64,000 nucleotides of DNA, from the NCBI GenBank assembly GCA_905221605.1, contig CAJNDS010002419.1, forward strand, positions 248,150 to 312,149, given 5' to 3'. Below, piece after piece: positions 52,141 to 63,250 of this stretch. The notes below the pieces were generated by a model. The model saw only the letters and a program-made list of their open reading frames with translations. It searched no databases and was not told the DNA's origin. The stretch comes from Symbiodinium natans (lineage: Eukaryota > Sar > Dinophyceae > Suessiales > Symbiodiniaceae). A program made the translations under genes and the position numbers. Each line of letters begins with the position of its first letter. Within the stretch, counting starts at the first letter, position 1.

Positions 52141-53330
52141 GAGGTGATCGCAGGCGAGCTTTTTCGGATGACTCTTCAGACTGTGGTGGCTTGGCCCAGT
52201 GACGGAAACCCAAGCATGTGCGGGTCGAAGCTGGTGTCAATGTATCCGTCCTGATGGGCTGCGGATGTTGCCTCAGGAACTCTTCCGTCCTTTTCAGACA
52301 ACTTGTCACTAGGCCTGCGTTGTGTCAGTAGTCCTTGAGTGCGGTAAAGAGCCAATGGCACGGTCCCGAGAAACGGCTGCTGGTGCCAGGGGCATTCGAG
52401 TTCGTTGTCGATGTCAAAGAGGCCTAGTGCTTCAGTCGCAGTTCGTGCCTTTAGTACCTACACTCTGTTGTGGCTTCCACCGCGCGCAGGAGAAGCCTCC
52501 GGCGAAGGAACCTCCCTTGGAGAAGGTGCGGAATGCTCCCGTAGGTCTACGCATTTGTGCGTGTGTGTCTGTATGCATGTGCATGCCTCGCCGAGCCTCG
52601 CCCCTCACCTGCACCTATTCATTTTACTTTAGTAAACTATTTCTGGGAGCTGGCAACCAGACGATAAGCGTCAACTTGGAAGCCGGGATTTGAAAATTGA
52701 AGGTTGACATGGCGACTTGTCTGGGGGTCTTCAAGCTCCAGTTTAAAGTCCTCAACATGAAGCCCCTTCATCTCAAAACAGAGAAACACCCTTTCTGTTC
52801 TGAAGATTGATAGAACCCTTTTCTGCTGAGACTTTTCAATCTTGAAAAAGGGTGTTGAAACTCAAAGCTGGAGAAGCTTCGAACATTTTCAAGCTTAGCG
52901 TTCCTCCCCCACTAGGTCCCAAGAGGAAGGAGTACCATGTATGCATACATGTTTACATGTACATACGTATACATATTCTATACATACACTTCCGACGTGC
53001 ATGCCACAGAAGAACTCTTGGAGGGCACGACGTATGGCTCATTTGTCTCGAAGCTACTTGTGCCCACGCTTTTTTTACCATCAGTGCTTTCGCCATCCTT
53101 GCAAGCTCCACCCTCCTTCACGCTAAACATTAAACCCGAAACCCTCGGGTGGCAACCACAAAAGCCCTCAAAACCCTAAAAGCCCGAAACAAAGCAGCCC
53201 TCAAAAGCCCCAAAAGCCCTGAGCACTCCCGGAGGCGCCCGCTCCAAAGGCAAAGCCAAAAAGCAGCCCAAAGATGTCTCCCGCCCTACCTCAGCGTGGC
53301 CTTGGCAGCACTTGGCGGGTCCCTTTGCAG
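52141..53330 (+). CDS. Candidate exons, hypothetical
   Basis: 52,141-about 52,209 after acceptor CTTATAGCAG reads EVIAGELFRMTLQTVVAWPS. About 52,490-52,535 reads EKPPAKEPPLEKVRNAP. About 52,985-53,075 reads SDVHATEELLEGTTYGSFVS. About 53,225-53,330 is an Ala/Pro/Lys-rich stretch open in two frames. They probably belong to the same gene as the neighbouring coiled-coil and EF-hand exons, but linkage is inferred only from strand and spacing. Confidence 0.4.
53140..53190 (+). repeat. Dispersed intronic module, copy 5 (degenerate)
   Basis: ACCCTCGGGTGGCAACCACA is followed by AAAAGCCCTCAAAACCCTAAAAGCCC, a drifted version of the CGGGTGGCAA plus CCCTAAA module. Confidence 0.5.
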
Positions 53331-53349
53331 GGGCTCCTTGAAAAAAAGG

Positions 53350-53436
53350 AGAAGGGTTTAGGGTTTAGGGTTTAGGGTTTAGAGTTCAAGGTTTAGGGTT
53401 TAGGGTTTAGGGCTTGGGGTTCAGGGTTTAGGGTTG
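53350..53436. repeat. Interstitial telomere-like repeat (TTTAGGG)n
   Basis: About ten TTTAGGG units with variants (TTTAGAG, CTTGGGG), in the G-rich orientation, opposite to the CCCTAAA tracts elsewhere. Confidence 0.9.
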
Positions 53437-53498
53437 GTGCCAGAAAGAGGACATCAATTCAGAATCCACCTGTAGGGACGGATTCAGAGCACCTTCAG

Positions 53499-53578
53499 AG
53501 CCGCAGCCCAGGTGCACCGGCGGATCGGAAGGTGGAGCCCATCTCTTACGGTCGGAATTGAGAGGTCAAGACCTGAAG
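53499..53578 (+). CDS. Candidate exon with strong splice sites
   Basis: Bounded by ACCTTCAG and the consensus donor GAAG|GTAAGT. Reads RAAAQVHRRIGRWSPSLTVG and then IERSRPEG. Family not recognised. Confidence 0.5.
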
Positions 53579-53599
53579 GTAAGTGTGCAGGGGTGAAAG

Positions 53600-53695
53600 T
53601 AAATAAACACATATACATATATACATATATATATACACATGTATTTACATTTGTATGTAATACAAATGTATATGTATATTTATATTTATATTAGG
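53600..53695. repeat. AT-rich (TATACA)n microsatellite
   Basis: Alternating ATACATAT/GTATAT stretch with short palindromes (TACATTTGTATG, ACAAATGTATATG). Confidence 0.9.
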
Positions 53696-53814
53696 GGTGT
53701 GATGTTGTTTTGTGTCCTTCAGCAACTCGGCACGACCGAGCTGCTGGTGAAAGTCGGCGTGCTGAGGGGACACGGAGCAAATACCATGTTGTGACACTCT
53801 GCCTCCTGTAGCTG

Positions 53815-54510
53815 TTGGGGCTCGTGTGCGCGGCTTTTGCCATCCAGCTCTGTCCGCTCAAATGGCGATACGTGCTGGAGCACATGAAGCAGCAGCACAG
53901 CTCCAGGAGTGAGGAAGGTTTCTTTGCGCCAAAGCTACCTGGGCAGGTGGATGACAAGCGCAACTTGAGCAAGACATGGTCAAATTCAAAGGATCGGAGA
54001 CGTTTGCAGGGATCGCGGAAACAGCTACCCAAGCTGAAATGCCCAGACGCGTCCACCGCATCCACATCCTCGCTGCCAGGCACCAGCCGCAGCCGCAGCA
54101 CTGGTTCGAGAGGATTTGAGGAGCATCAGCTTGTGAAGCCTCCACCTAAGGTGAACAGCAGGCAACCCAGCCGAGAAGCACCAGAAGTCGCAGCGCGCAG
54201 CCGACCACCCAAAGAGCCCAGCAAGGATACAGAGAAGCCGGAGAAGCCGGCTCCCAGGCGGCTCCCACCAAAGCCTTTGCCACGCCCCGACAAGCCACAC
54301 AGTGCTGACGAGGCGCGCCAGGCGCGAAGCACCCGAAGCCAGGCGAACGAGGCGAGGAAGCGGAGGCCGAGACCTGCACAGACAAATGCTGCGAGCACAG
54401 CCTCCCTTTCCTCGGCATTGTCGGGCGTTGGAGACGACTCCGAGCCGGAGCCAGAAGTCTCGACCCTGCCGGTGTCCTCCCAAGCTGAAGAAGGTGGAAC
54501 CTGGGCATGA
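53815..54510 (+). CDS. Basic Pro/Ser/Lys-rich disordered protein segment
   Basis: A 231-residue open frame ending in TGA at 54,508-54,510. Its composition is that of a disordered, highly basic linker: SREAPEVAARSRPPKEPSKD, PEKPAPRRLPPKPLPRPDKP, EARQARSTRSQANEARKRRP. A short acidic C-terminus follows (DDSEPEPEVS). An overlapping frame is locally protein-like as well (about 53,975-54,115), so an intron may split it. A long minus-strand frame (54,594-54,025) is its shadow. It is possibly part of the EF-hand gene. No domain is visible. Confidence 0.55.
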   Translation: MGLVCAAFAIQLCPLKWRYVLEHMKQQHSSRSEEGFFAPKLPGQVDDKRNLSKTWSNSKDRRRLQGSRKQLPKLKCPDASTASTSSLPGTSRSRSTGSRGFEEHQLVKPPPKVNSRQPSREAPEVAARSRPPKEPSKDTEKPEKPAPRRLPPKPLPRPDKPHSADEARQARSTRSQANEARKRRPRPAQTNAASTASLSSALSGVGDDSEPEPEVSTLPVSSQAEEGGTWA

Positions 54511-55120
54511 GAATAGTTTCTCCATTTCAGTCTTCTCATCTCTGCAGTTCTGATCACGGTCATATACGGTCATGATGCTGTAAAGGATGTTCAACTGAGG
54601 CTATTCCCCAGAGGCTCCATCGAGCCCCGTCGCCGCGAGTCAAGCCATTTCCAGCCCTACAGTGGTGAAACCTCCGCTGAATGACTCGGCTTCGAGGATG
54701 CATCTGCTTTTTGAAACCCTAAACCCAGTGCCTGCCATCCTTGAAATCGATAGCATTGCCCCCCACCAGATGATAGGATGCCCAAAGCAAGTATAAGCTG
54801 CAGCTTCAGTGAACCTCGCTAGACGCCGAGGCGCCTGTGCTTCCACATGTTTGATGGTTAGGGCCGCTGAAGCCTGAGTGCCGAAGCCTGATGGTCATGA
54901 TGCCCGTGGGTTGTGATGCTCATCGCTATACTAGTCTCCCGAATCCTTTGCTTTGGGGGGCGTTGCGAAGCTCGGGTCTGCAAAACCTCCAGCCATGGGT
55001 CCCTTGCCGGGCAGGGGAGCAACGTGGGAAGATGAATCTCCAGTGTACTACTTATCACTTCTCAGCTTTTGGGGCCCACTTCAAAGGAGGGACTTGGTTC
55101 CACGCTTTAAGTCGTGCAAG

Positions 55121-55487
55121 GCTGAATCTGCAGAGATCAAGCGGAAGATGCGGGATGTGCTTCACCGTCGGCTGCGATGTATACGGGAGAAGGTGCAGAG
55201 GCAGCGGGCAGGGCTTGATGCTCAGAAGTTCCTGGGCCCAGCTTGAGCAACAGGGGCCTTAGGCCTTTTCTTGTCGTTTCTTTCGGTTGTTTGTTTCGTG
55301 TTCGATTTTGGAGTGTTCGGGGCAGCTGTGTACCCAATAGCGTTGCTTCCCTGAGAGGAAATACGAGCATCTTCCTGGCAAGGAGCGGGAGGCAGTGGAA
55401 CGGGCGTTCTTCCACTATGATGCAGACCTTTCTGGGTATCTCGAATATGACGAGATAATTCCAGCTCTGCGAGAAACCTGCCTGTAC
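55121..55487 (+). CDS. Helical exon and EF-hand exon
   Basis: After acceptor GTCGTGCAAG, 55,121-about 55,240 reads AESAEIKRKMRDVLHRRLRC, a charged helix. After acceptor CTGGCAAG, 55,383-about 55,487 reads EREAVERAFFHY and then an EF-hand loop, DADLSGYLEYDE (55,419-55,454), with its exit helix IIPALRETC. All ligand positions (1, 3, 5, 9, 12) are acceptable, so calcium binding is expected. Same orientation and style as the EF-hand exons downstream. Confidence 0.7.
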
Positions 55488-57244
55488 TGGCTACTGATGA
55501 TGCGACTCTCTGTTGCCCTTCTCCACTCTGCTGCCTTTCTACAGTTGCACTGCCTTTCATATCCCATGCTTTGCGCATTCTTTTGAACAGGCCTGGGGCA
55601 GCACGCAAACAGCTTTTTTCAATTTAATGCGCCTTTTGAAGGTCTGCACCGAGCGGACGCCACGGTTAGTTAACATACTAGTTTTTGCATACGTAGCGTT
55701 TAAGCTGAAATCATTTGAGGTTTTGAGGCTTGCATTGCTTGCGGCCTTCCGTGGCTTCCGACATTATTGACCCCCCCCTAAAGTGCACTCTGCATTTAAA
55801 TACCATGAAAGATCCATGAATTTCGCTGCATTGGTACCCCTGCATCTTTTGATATGATGCCCAAGTTGGGTTGTGCAGAAATTGGTTGTTTTTCTTGAGT
55901 TTTTTTGGCTTCTTGTTGAGATGGCCCGCACATGCTGCGACCTCATCTGTTTCGGATTAGGGTCTTTGTCCCAAAGCAGCGAAAAACATGATATTTGCAG
56001 CGATTCGGGACGTCAGAGGAGCCGGCCTGTGGCCCTTGCTGGAATATGGCTATTGCCTTACACAAATAGCCGGGTGGCCCGGGCATTTGGCTGGCTTCCT
56101 GTTTCGACCGTTTGCTTTCGCTTCCTTCTCGGTTGTTGTGATGCAGTGTGCGACAGACATTGAACCGCGAACTGAAACAGCCCCCTAGAGAAGAAATGTT
56201 CTGAAGAAATGTGCCCATACCGTATTGTGCCTGCCTACGGTTTCATATCCACCATGCAATTGCCCCGCGCGCGCGCGCGCGTGAAAAAAGATGTAGGGCA
56301 TGAAAAAAAGATGTAGGGCATAAGGCACCGGAAGGAAACACAACTACCATTCCAAACTGCAAACCATGTTGCCTGGACATAACATCGGTTTGTGCGTGCG
56401 ACTGGATTGTTAAGGAGTTAGGGCTCTCCGGGTCGAACGCGATCGAGAAGAGAGCCGCCCAGCTCATTGCAGCGGAACTAGCGCAGAGGGCTGTGGGTCG
56501 GTGTACTCACCTTTCGTAGCGGGGTTTAGGGTTTAGGGTTTAGGGTTTAGGGTTTAGGGTTTAGGGTTTAGGGTTTAGGGTTTAGGTAGGTGCTTCACCC
56601 ATGGGAGTCCGGATGCAAAAAGGTAGGTGCTTCAGTTCAGTCCACAGCTGATGCCAGTGTGCTTATGGGTGCCCAAGGAGATAATGCAGGTCTGTCGCAA
56701 TGTCATGACCGCTACACGTGTCCAAACTCTTCATCTGCGACAAGCGGATAGCCTTCAACAGGCAGACGGCAGCGAAGACAAAAACACGGCTGTGCTGTGT
56801 AAGTGCTTCTTATCATCGGCGGCACTTGCTTTGCAGGTGCTGAACGCACAGCGTTCTCGAATGCAGGGTCAACCACGGATAAAGCTGGAGGTGACGAAGA
56901 AAGCTACTGGTCCTCTGAAGTCTCCCAAAGCAGGAGCGCGGCATGTTCGCGGCATGCTTCAAAGGCTAGAGTGCGGGCAGTAGGCTGAAAGTGAGGATGC
57001 TTCTGCGCCATGCTGCAAGCGAATGGCTTATTCGTGAGATGTCGTGAACGAATCAGCTGTCCAGGAGATTCGAAGCAGGCGCGGAACAGCACCGCAGCCT
57101 GGCACTGAACAGCTTGAAGATGCGGACGCACGAAGTAGAAACACATAATACACGTATCGTGCACAGGTTTTTGCTTATTCAGCACAATGGCATGGCAAAG
57201 TCCATGCCCAATGCATCCGATGGCCTTTGTGGGCACTCTCCAAG
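55488..57244. other. Mostly intronic/intergenic between EF-hand exons
   Basis: Contains a (GC)n run (56,265-56,281), a duplicated AAAAAGATGTAGGGCAT word (56,284-56,320) and the TTTAGGG array. A frame at about 56,850-56,988 (KAGGDEESYWSSEVSQSRSA) is a possible exon. Confidence 0.4.
56522..56587. repeat. Interstitial telomere-like repeat (TTTAGGG)n, about nine perfect copies
   Basis: The most regular telomere-type array in the window, flanked on both sides by host sequence with genes, so it is not a chromosome end. A short word, GTAGGTGCTTCA, occurs just after it and again 40 bp later. Confidence 0.97.
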
Positions 57245-58142
57245 GAGCGCGCTCAGGAGAAGAGGCCCTCGGGGAGCCGGCGCAGCAGCTTTGACTCGTC
57301 TCAGTGCTCGGACTCCGGCGAATCTGGCAGCGAAGACTTCGAGGTCGGGGTGGAGTCACCGGAGGGCGAGGGCATGCGCTTCGACTTCCTGACCTTCGCC
57401 GCCATTCTGGTACCGAAGGTTCGACAGCGCTTGACGGAGCTGCAGAGCACAACTGCCCCTTGTCAGGAAGTGAAGAGCTCATAAGAATTAGACACGTGAG
57501 TAGCCACTCAAGTGGCGCTGGCAGGTAACGCTACGCGTGAAACCTTGAAAGAGTCAGGTTCTGCTCACGGACCTCTGTGCGCATCACTCTTAGGTCATGC
57601 GATATTTCTGCAATTTCGATAGAGAGGGAACTGGAGAAATCTCCGTGCTGAAGTGCCTGGAGATTGCACGATGCCTCAAGATGGACCAGCTGCATATGAT
57701 GGATGCGCTGAAGGCGGCAGATTTCGCAGTGGATGCGGAGGTTTTAGTCGACTTTGACTCCTTTGAGCAATGTGTCATGACTTGCAGAGAGCACACCAAT
57801 CGCCAGCTGCGGCAGCGCGAGATCGAGATCCTTGTCGAGATGCAAGTGCGACCTGACCTCTTCCAAGAGTGCAGGGAGAGCATCCCCCAAATCTACGAAG
57901 TCTTTCGAAGGCTCTCCGGGGAAGTTGGGCCGACTGCTGTCATATCAGCGAGCGAAGCCTTCCTTGCGGTGTATGAGCTTGGCATGATGCCGCGAGAGCA
58001 GTGGCAGAAGGAGGAGATCAAGCAGTTCCTCGTGCCCGCCGATTCTGAAGACTATGTCTATGCCCAGACGCAGCTGAACTTTGAAGATTTTCTGACATTC
58101 CTGAGGCCGGCGCGTGTAGATTGTAGACAGCACTCCTCGTAG
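57245..58142 (+). CDS. EF-hand protein exons (Ser-rich linker, degenerate EF-hand, helical domain)
   Basis: Exon 57,245-about 57,446 starts after CTCTCCAAG and reads an acidic Ser-rich linker (SFDSSQCSDSGESGSEDFEV) then MRFDFLTFAAILVPKVRQRL, the second half of an EF-hand-like unit. Exon 57,594-58,142 (acceptor CACTCTTAG) reads YFCNFDREGTGEISVLKCLE: an EF-hand loop DREGTGEISVLK whose position 12 is Lys, so it probably does not bind calcium. It continues 160 residues as an all-helical calmodulin-like region (DFDSFEQCVMTCREHTNRQL, MPREQWQKEEIKQFLVPAD, FEDFLTFLRPAR) to TAG at 58,140-58,142. That stop may be intronic, since further EF-hand exons follow in the same orientation. Confidence 0.75.
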
Positions 58143-58335
58143 GATGTCCAACTTTGCTATCTAAAGCCTACTTTTCGTGTTTTACATGTGGTGACTTCGG
58201 GCAATTCTGTGCTCTAGCGGCGGGGGGGTGTGCGGGTTCACGTTCTTCGGTTCGAGATGGAAGTTTTGGGCAGCGGATCTCCCCCTCCCCCTCTGCCACG
58301 AGCCGGTGGAATCTTAGCTCCAGCTGCCACTCCAG

Positions 58336-60497
58336 GAGTGTGCGGACGTTCAATGAAGAGCAGCGACTGGCGGAACTTACTGAGCACTTCGCTCGGCTTG
58401 ACAAGGCCGGGCTGGCCATGGTTTGCCGCACTTGTTAAGCCTGTTAAGCATCGTGTGATGGCAAGATTCGCTGCTTGTGAACCAGGATCGGAACGGCCAT
58501 CTGGACATGAAAGAGCTCAACCAACTGCTGGAGGACATGGGCAGGGTGAGTCGCGCAATGAATGAATATGGCAAGAGCAGGAGTAGTAAGAGGAGGAAGG
58601 CCGACCCGACAGTGGAGCTGTGGGCTGTGTTGCTTCAGTCCTAGACAGTCCATGCCAGCCCTCCATGCCCATGCGCTCATCCAAGCCACGCCGACTCTGT
58701 TACACGCCCCTTGGGGCGGTTTCTCCTGGGGCCCAAGTGTGCAGGAGTTTTATTGGGGTGTGTGAACCCAGAACCTTCCTGGAGCTGCTTCACGTTTCAT
58801 GAAGACCAACTATGCAGGCTCCCCCGGGCCTGATGCCCGCTGAAAGAGAGAACGTTGGACCATGAGGTAGAAGCTGGCCTTGAGCACGACTGACTGTCTC
58901 TAAAGGAGCGAGCAGCTGACTAGGGTCTATGGCTACGGCTTGGCAAGACGAGACAAGAGAGAAGCACGGACAAGGAAACGGCAACAAAACAACGAAGGGG
59001 TTCATTACAAACAGAGAACTAGAGATCAGCCACTGACAGCCGCTCTTGATGAGGGCTCTTCTGGTAACTTTACCATTCCAGTCGCCAGCCCGATATGTGT
59101 GTTGCGTGCAGGAGACGGGATGCTGTCCTCGAAGCCGCCTCTGAACTGCATTGTTGAATTCCACTTTTGTAGAGACCGTCCTGAGCTGCTGTGGTGGGAG
59201 CGGCGGTTGAAGGGCTGGCCCACAAAATGACAATGGCAAAGGCAAAGAGCAGGAGGAGGTCCGCCAGCTCATCCAGTCCACCGATACGGATGGAAATGGC
59301 GTCCCTTGGCTGATGTTCTTCTTTTGGGCGCTTTAGTGCGACAATGGGCACTACGTCAGTGCGGCAAGAGTCTTGTTGCTTTGTCATGCATAACGCAGGT
59401 CATTGACTTTGGGGAGTTCAAGGCCGTTCCCCAGGGAGGGAGGGAAGGACATGCCATGATCATAGTGTCATAGCTTAATCGTGTGGCGCAGACGGGCCTT
59501 CGCGTTCTGACAGGAGCTCGTGCAAAGGATTGCAGAGCGCTTTGCGAGCCTGCGCAGCTAGGTTGAAGTCTTTTGGGTTACGAGAGACTGGCAGGTGCAG
59601 GGGCAAAAGGTCAAGTAGAGCTCGTGACAAGATATGGCTGCGATTTCAGCGACCGACAAACCTCAGGCTATGAAAGCGAAGTGGAGTTTCTCGGCATTGA
59701 AGTAGTTGGAGCCCTCTTCTGTGTGTGTCAAACCAAGCCAGGAAGAATCTGCTTGTTTTTCTCTGGGGACATTGACACAACAAAACCATGCCTGCTTCGT
59801 CGTGCCTCACTTAACTCCAGCCACACCAAGTTATGCTGTCGCCCGTGGCTTCACTGAAGTAGAACTGGGCCCCTGGACTGCAAGCTGGATGAGCATGGAC
59901 GCCCAGATTTGTTCAGCGCTTTTTGCAGAACATGCACAGAGACAAGGCAACTTTCGCGCTATCTTCGAGCACTTGGATTCTGACAATTCCGGCCGCCTGG
60001 AGATGAACGAGGCGGACTGCATTGTCAAGCTGCAGGTCCGGCTCGCGAATGTTTTCGGCCTGAGTTGACAGCTTCTCGAGGTCCGGCAGTGCCTGAACAT
60101 CATTCAGCCACTTGGCCTTCTTGATCCCTTCTTGGGGAGCAGGCGCCACAATTCACCTGTAGCATCTGACAGCCCAGGCACAAGGCAACCTGGCAGGTCG
60201 GATCCCCACGTGGCTCCATGTGCAGTGACAAGTTGACCCACTTGTGACATCTTGTGACGCTACACAGTGAGGCATTTGATACTACCTGGCGTTCGCTGGA
60301 CAAGGACCACCAGACCATGTTCGGCTGTTGCGCGCCAGAATAAACTACTCGGACTTGACTTGCCAAGCGATCCAAGCCTTTAACCTCTGGCATCGCAGAC
60401 TGGTCTCTTGGGTTGTAGCCCTAGATGCCAATGTCTCGGCCTGGTGCAGGATGCATCAGGCAGCCTTGATTTCCACGAGCTCCATGTGCAGCAGCAA
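58336..60497 (+). CDS. EF-hand exons (four EF-hands, three split by introns)
   Basis: About 58,336-58,405 (FNEEQRLAELTEHFARLDK) joined over a GC-AG intron to 58,496-58,545 (DRNGHLDMKELNQLLEDMG) gives loop DKDRNGHLDMKE. About 59,245-59,300 joined over a 98-nt GT-AG intron to 59,399 onward gives loop DTDGNGVIDFGE (…LIQSTDTDGNG|VIDFGEFKA). About 59,513-59,560 reads ELVQRIAERFASLRS. Exon 59,929-60,035 has loop DSDNSGRLEMNE. 60,268-60,304 (EAFDTTWRSLDK) joined to 60,450-60,497 (DASGSLDFHELHVQQQ) gives loop DKDASGSLDFHE, the donor here reading GA. All four loops have good ligands, so calcium binding is expected. They form pairs, as in calmodulin-type proteins. Whether this is one gene with the blocks at 55-58 kb is not proven. 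Confidence 0.8.
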
Positions 60498-61067
60498 GTT
60501 TCGGGTGGTTTGTTTGTCACCTAGCATGCCTGAATGAGACATGCCACGTAGGTTTGGGCATGCATAATTTCGAGTAGAGTAGAGGGATGGAAAGGGGCAA
60601 TGGGTCGGAGGGGTGGCATGGGAGGCTGCCGCGGCATGTCCTTGATTCGTGCTGCACAGATCACATTGTTTTGCAAGGTTCATTGACTTCATGAGGCCAA
60701 GGGTCGGGACGTCGGAGTTCCGCTTGAGTACTCGTGTCTTGAGTCTTGAGTCAAAACCTAATGACATTGAAAGCTTGCGTAGCTTGAGCGCCAGTGAGTC
60801 ATCGCTCGAAGAAAGCTTCGCACCACAGGGCAATGAGAGATGGCGAGGGCATCTTCGCGATTGACGTTGCAACCCTGCTGCGATCCAGTTGAACCAAGCG
60901 TGCCAGTAGGACTTGGTGGGGTTAGTTCTTTGACAAGTCGAGAATCGGGAGAAGTAGGCCATCAAATGAGGGGAGTGTCATGAATGCGTCTGACATTGCA
61001 GCTGGCAGGGAGCTCGAGATCACTCTTTGGATAGATCCCAAACTTTGCCCTTTTGCGTGTGTTGCAG
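60498..61067. other. Probable intron, nothing recognised
   Basis: No exon with convincing residues on +. A 169-residue minus frame (60,965-60,456) has no domain character. Confidence 0.4.
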
Positions 61068-61541
61068 CACAGCGCCTGCAAAGCCAAGGACCAGAAGCTG
61101 CCGAGCCAGGTTGCTAAGATCGATGACCGAACCTTGCGCTCCGTTCTCTCGCCTCTTCGCTGGAATTGGCTTCCTTATTCTCGGGCTGCGCGATGCAGAA
61201 ACTCAAGGCACTACAGCCTGTCGAAGTCTTATCTATGGGCCTTGGACAGAGACTCCAAGCTGCAACCAGAGGCGGCCGGACGGTGCTGCTTCCGAGTTCC
61301 TGAGAACTGAGACGCAACTACTCCAGCGCTTCTGCGACTGCTTCCTCGTCATGGCCCCTGACAATCCTCAGGCAGTTGACTCTTTCCTGGGCGCCTTGTT
61401 GCGGTGAGTCCAGTGCACTGCGCCCCTGCTGTGAGATGCTTGTTGCAGGACGTGTTGAAGGTCACGACTGTTTCAGATCTGCTGCAGTGCCTCGGATGTC
61501 AGAAAGGAGCCTGCAAGACGAACCTGCGCATATTGTAAGTT
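61068..61541 (+). CDS. Downstream exons, hypothetical (probably same gene as the EF-hands)
   Basis: From 61,068 (acceptor GTGTTGCAG) the frame reads KAKDQKLPSQVAKIDDRTLR and onward. About 61,290-61,403 in another frame reads RTETQLLQRFCDCFLVMAP, then DNPQAVDSFLGALLR, into a GTGAGT donor. Exon 61,449-61,540 (acceptor CTTGTTGCAG) reads DVLKVTTVSDLLQCLGCQKG into GTAAGT. The middle frame change has no room for a normal intron and stays unresolved. No named domain. Confidence 0.5.
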
Positions 61542-62104
61542 GTTTTTTTTGCCCATGCTGGATGCTTTCAAGCACGTCGCTTGACCACGACCAAGGCTCG
61601 CCAAGGAGACGGGGCATCTTTGGACTCAGCTTCGCCCATTGGGTTTAGGGCCTAGGGTTTGGCTCTCGGGTGGTCTGAGTCCGAGTAGCTGTTCGAAGAT
61701 GCTCAAGTCCTAGCACTCGAGTGGTCTTTTCGTACCAACTCGTAGCAAGGCAAATCGTTGCAGGAGCGGCGGCGATAGTGCCAAAAACCCAGCTTGAGCA
61801 CTACGACCTACGAACCTTAGGAAGATCGGGGGGTGGATGTCACTTAGAGCTTTGCTGCTGTGAGCAGTTCCCGAGACCAGGCAACTCAAACATTCTGGTA
61901 GGTACAAACAGGGTACAAAGGTGGGAGGGAGACAAAACACAGCAGCTCTTGTGCGGCCGGACGCAGTCGATACCATCTGAGGGTTGATATTTTGTGGCAG
62001 TGTTTGTGCTCGTCTTTGCTTCCCTTTCGCTGTGCAACGAGCATTCAGCAGTCGTGGGAGGAGAAAGGAGAATCTCTCGCCCCTTAGAGCTGCAAAAGAA
62101 AGGT
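61542..62104. other. Probable intron; nothing recognised
   Basis: Includes a short telomere-like trace (61,640-61,665, GGGTTTAGGGCCTAGGGTTT) followed by CTCGGGTGGT, a remnant of the dispersed module core. Confidence 0.4.
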
Positions 62105-62280
62105 TTTGGTTCTTGTTAAATGATTCTTGTTCCACTTGGTCTTTGCGTCCTGCCATGCCTGAAACCCGAGGAAGCCATACGATGGTAGCTGAAGAAGCAC
62201 TTTGGCAACCAGAAGGGCTTCTCGCTAATGAGGCTTTTGCCGGCTTCTCTCGCTTGGTAATGCCCGCACGCCTGCATTAG
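62105..62280 (+). CDS. Candidate last exon
   Basis: The frame reads SHTMVAEEALWQPEGLLANE and AFAGFSRL and ends at TAG 62,278-62,280. It is protein-like, on the same strand as the EF-hand cluster, and is the last such exon before the next genes. Confidence 0.4.
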
Positions 62281-63250
62281 CATCACTGTCAAAGTTTCAA
62301 ACTACGTAGCAGCTACGTGTTTATGGCAAAGTGGCTCGGTAGGCTTCACAATGCAAGCTTGTTACCTTTACGAGCTGTGTCGAACACCTGCAAGTGCGAG
62401 CAAGTTCCGATTTCTGTGAGCATCGGATGCTCGTTGATAGGTCTGCCCATCCAACTGTTTCGTCTGAGACGTGAGAAGGGTCGGCTAAGCCGACGGTAAG
62501 GACTCTGACGGCAGGTCCTCACTACGTTCCGTTTCTGCATCGTACAGACCATTAACCAGACGCCATGGGCATGAAAGGCAGAATCGCAGCATGGACACGG
62601 CTCAACCATGAAGCCTGCAACAGAGGATAACATCAGCAACGTGCTTGCTTCAGAGGTCTGCGTCGGACGCAGCGTGGACCCAAGATGCATGATTCGTCCG
62701 GGCAGCAGTCCAGGGAAAGAAGCATGAATGGGCTCAAAGGCTATCTACTTATAGGGTACTCCCTACTACTCCCTTAGGCTCCTCAGCTTCCCTAAGGTTC
62801 TGTGGGTACCTGCCCCCCATGAGCCCCCCTTCCTTAAGAACCCTATAACCTACCCATGTTGGGGGCCTGTATAAAGTATGAAGAAGATTTGCGTCTCTGG
62901 GGTCTTTCAGAAGGCCCTCATTTTGGGACCCACGAGATGGGTAGGTCAGCAGCTTGGCAGCAGCTGGCCGATACGCTACAGACTTCGAGGAGTGGAGTGG
63001 TGACCGTTCTAGTGGAGGCTTATGCGCCCTGATGACTTCACCACCATCAAACAGGTCAAGAACTGATCGAGAGACTATCTACCCTAACCCCTAAACCCTG
63101 AACCCTCCTAAATGGCAACTCCAGCAGAACCCCATACTTCAAACCGCCAGTTCCCTGCAGAGTGTCCGAGAGGTCAGCTAAGCGGGTGGCAAAAAAAGAA
63201 CCCTAAACCCTAAACCCTAAACCCTGAACCCTAAACTATCTTCCTTGAAG
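62281..63250. other. Intergenic stretch with telomere-like traces
   Basis: No exon recognised. About 62,748-62,855 is rich in CCCTA/TAGGG words with a weak inverted repeat (CTTATAGGGTACTC versus AACCCTATAACCTAC). It leads to the module copy at 63.1 kb. Confidence 0.4.
63079..63240 (+). repeat. Dispersed intronic module, copy 6, with (CCCTAAA)n
   Basis: A CCCTAACCCCTAAACCC tract (63,079-63,105), then GTCAGCTAAGCGGGTGGCAA (63,173-63,192), poly-A and about five CCCTAAA/CCCTGAA units. It ends about 15 nt before the 3' splice site CCTTGAAG at 63,250. Confidence 0.85.

Noticed and set aside
54025-54594. 189-codon minus frame
   Set aside because: Shadow of the basic Pro-rich + frame.
56522-56587. 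Chromosome end
   Set aside because: Gene-bearing unique sequence continues on both sides.
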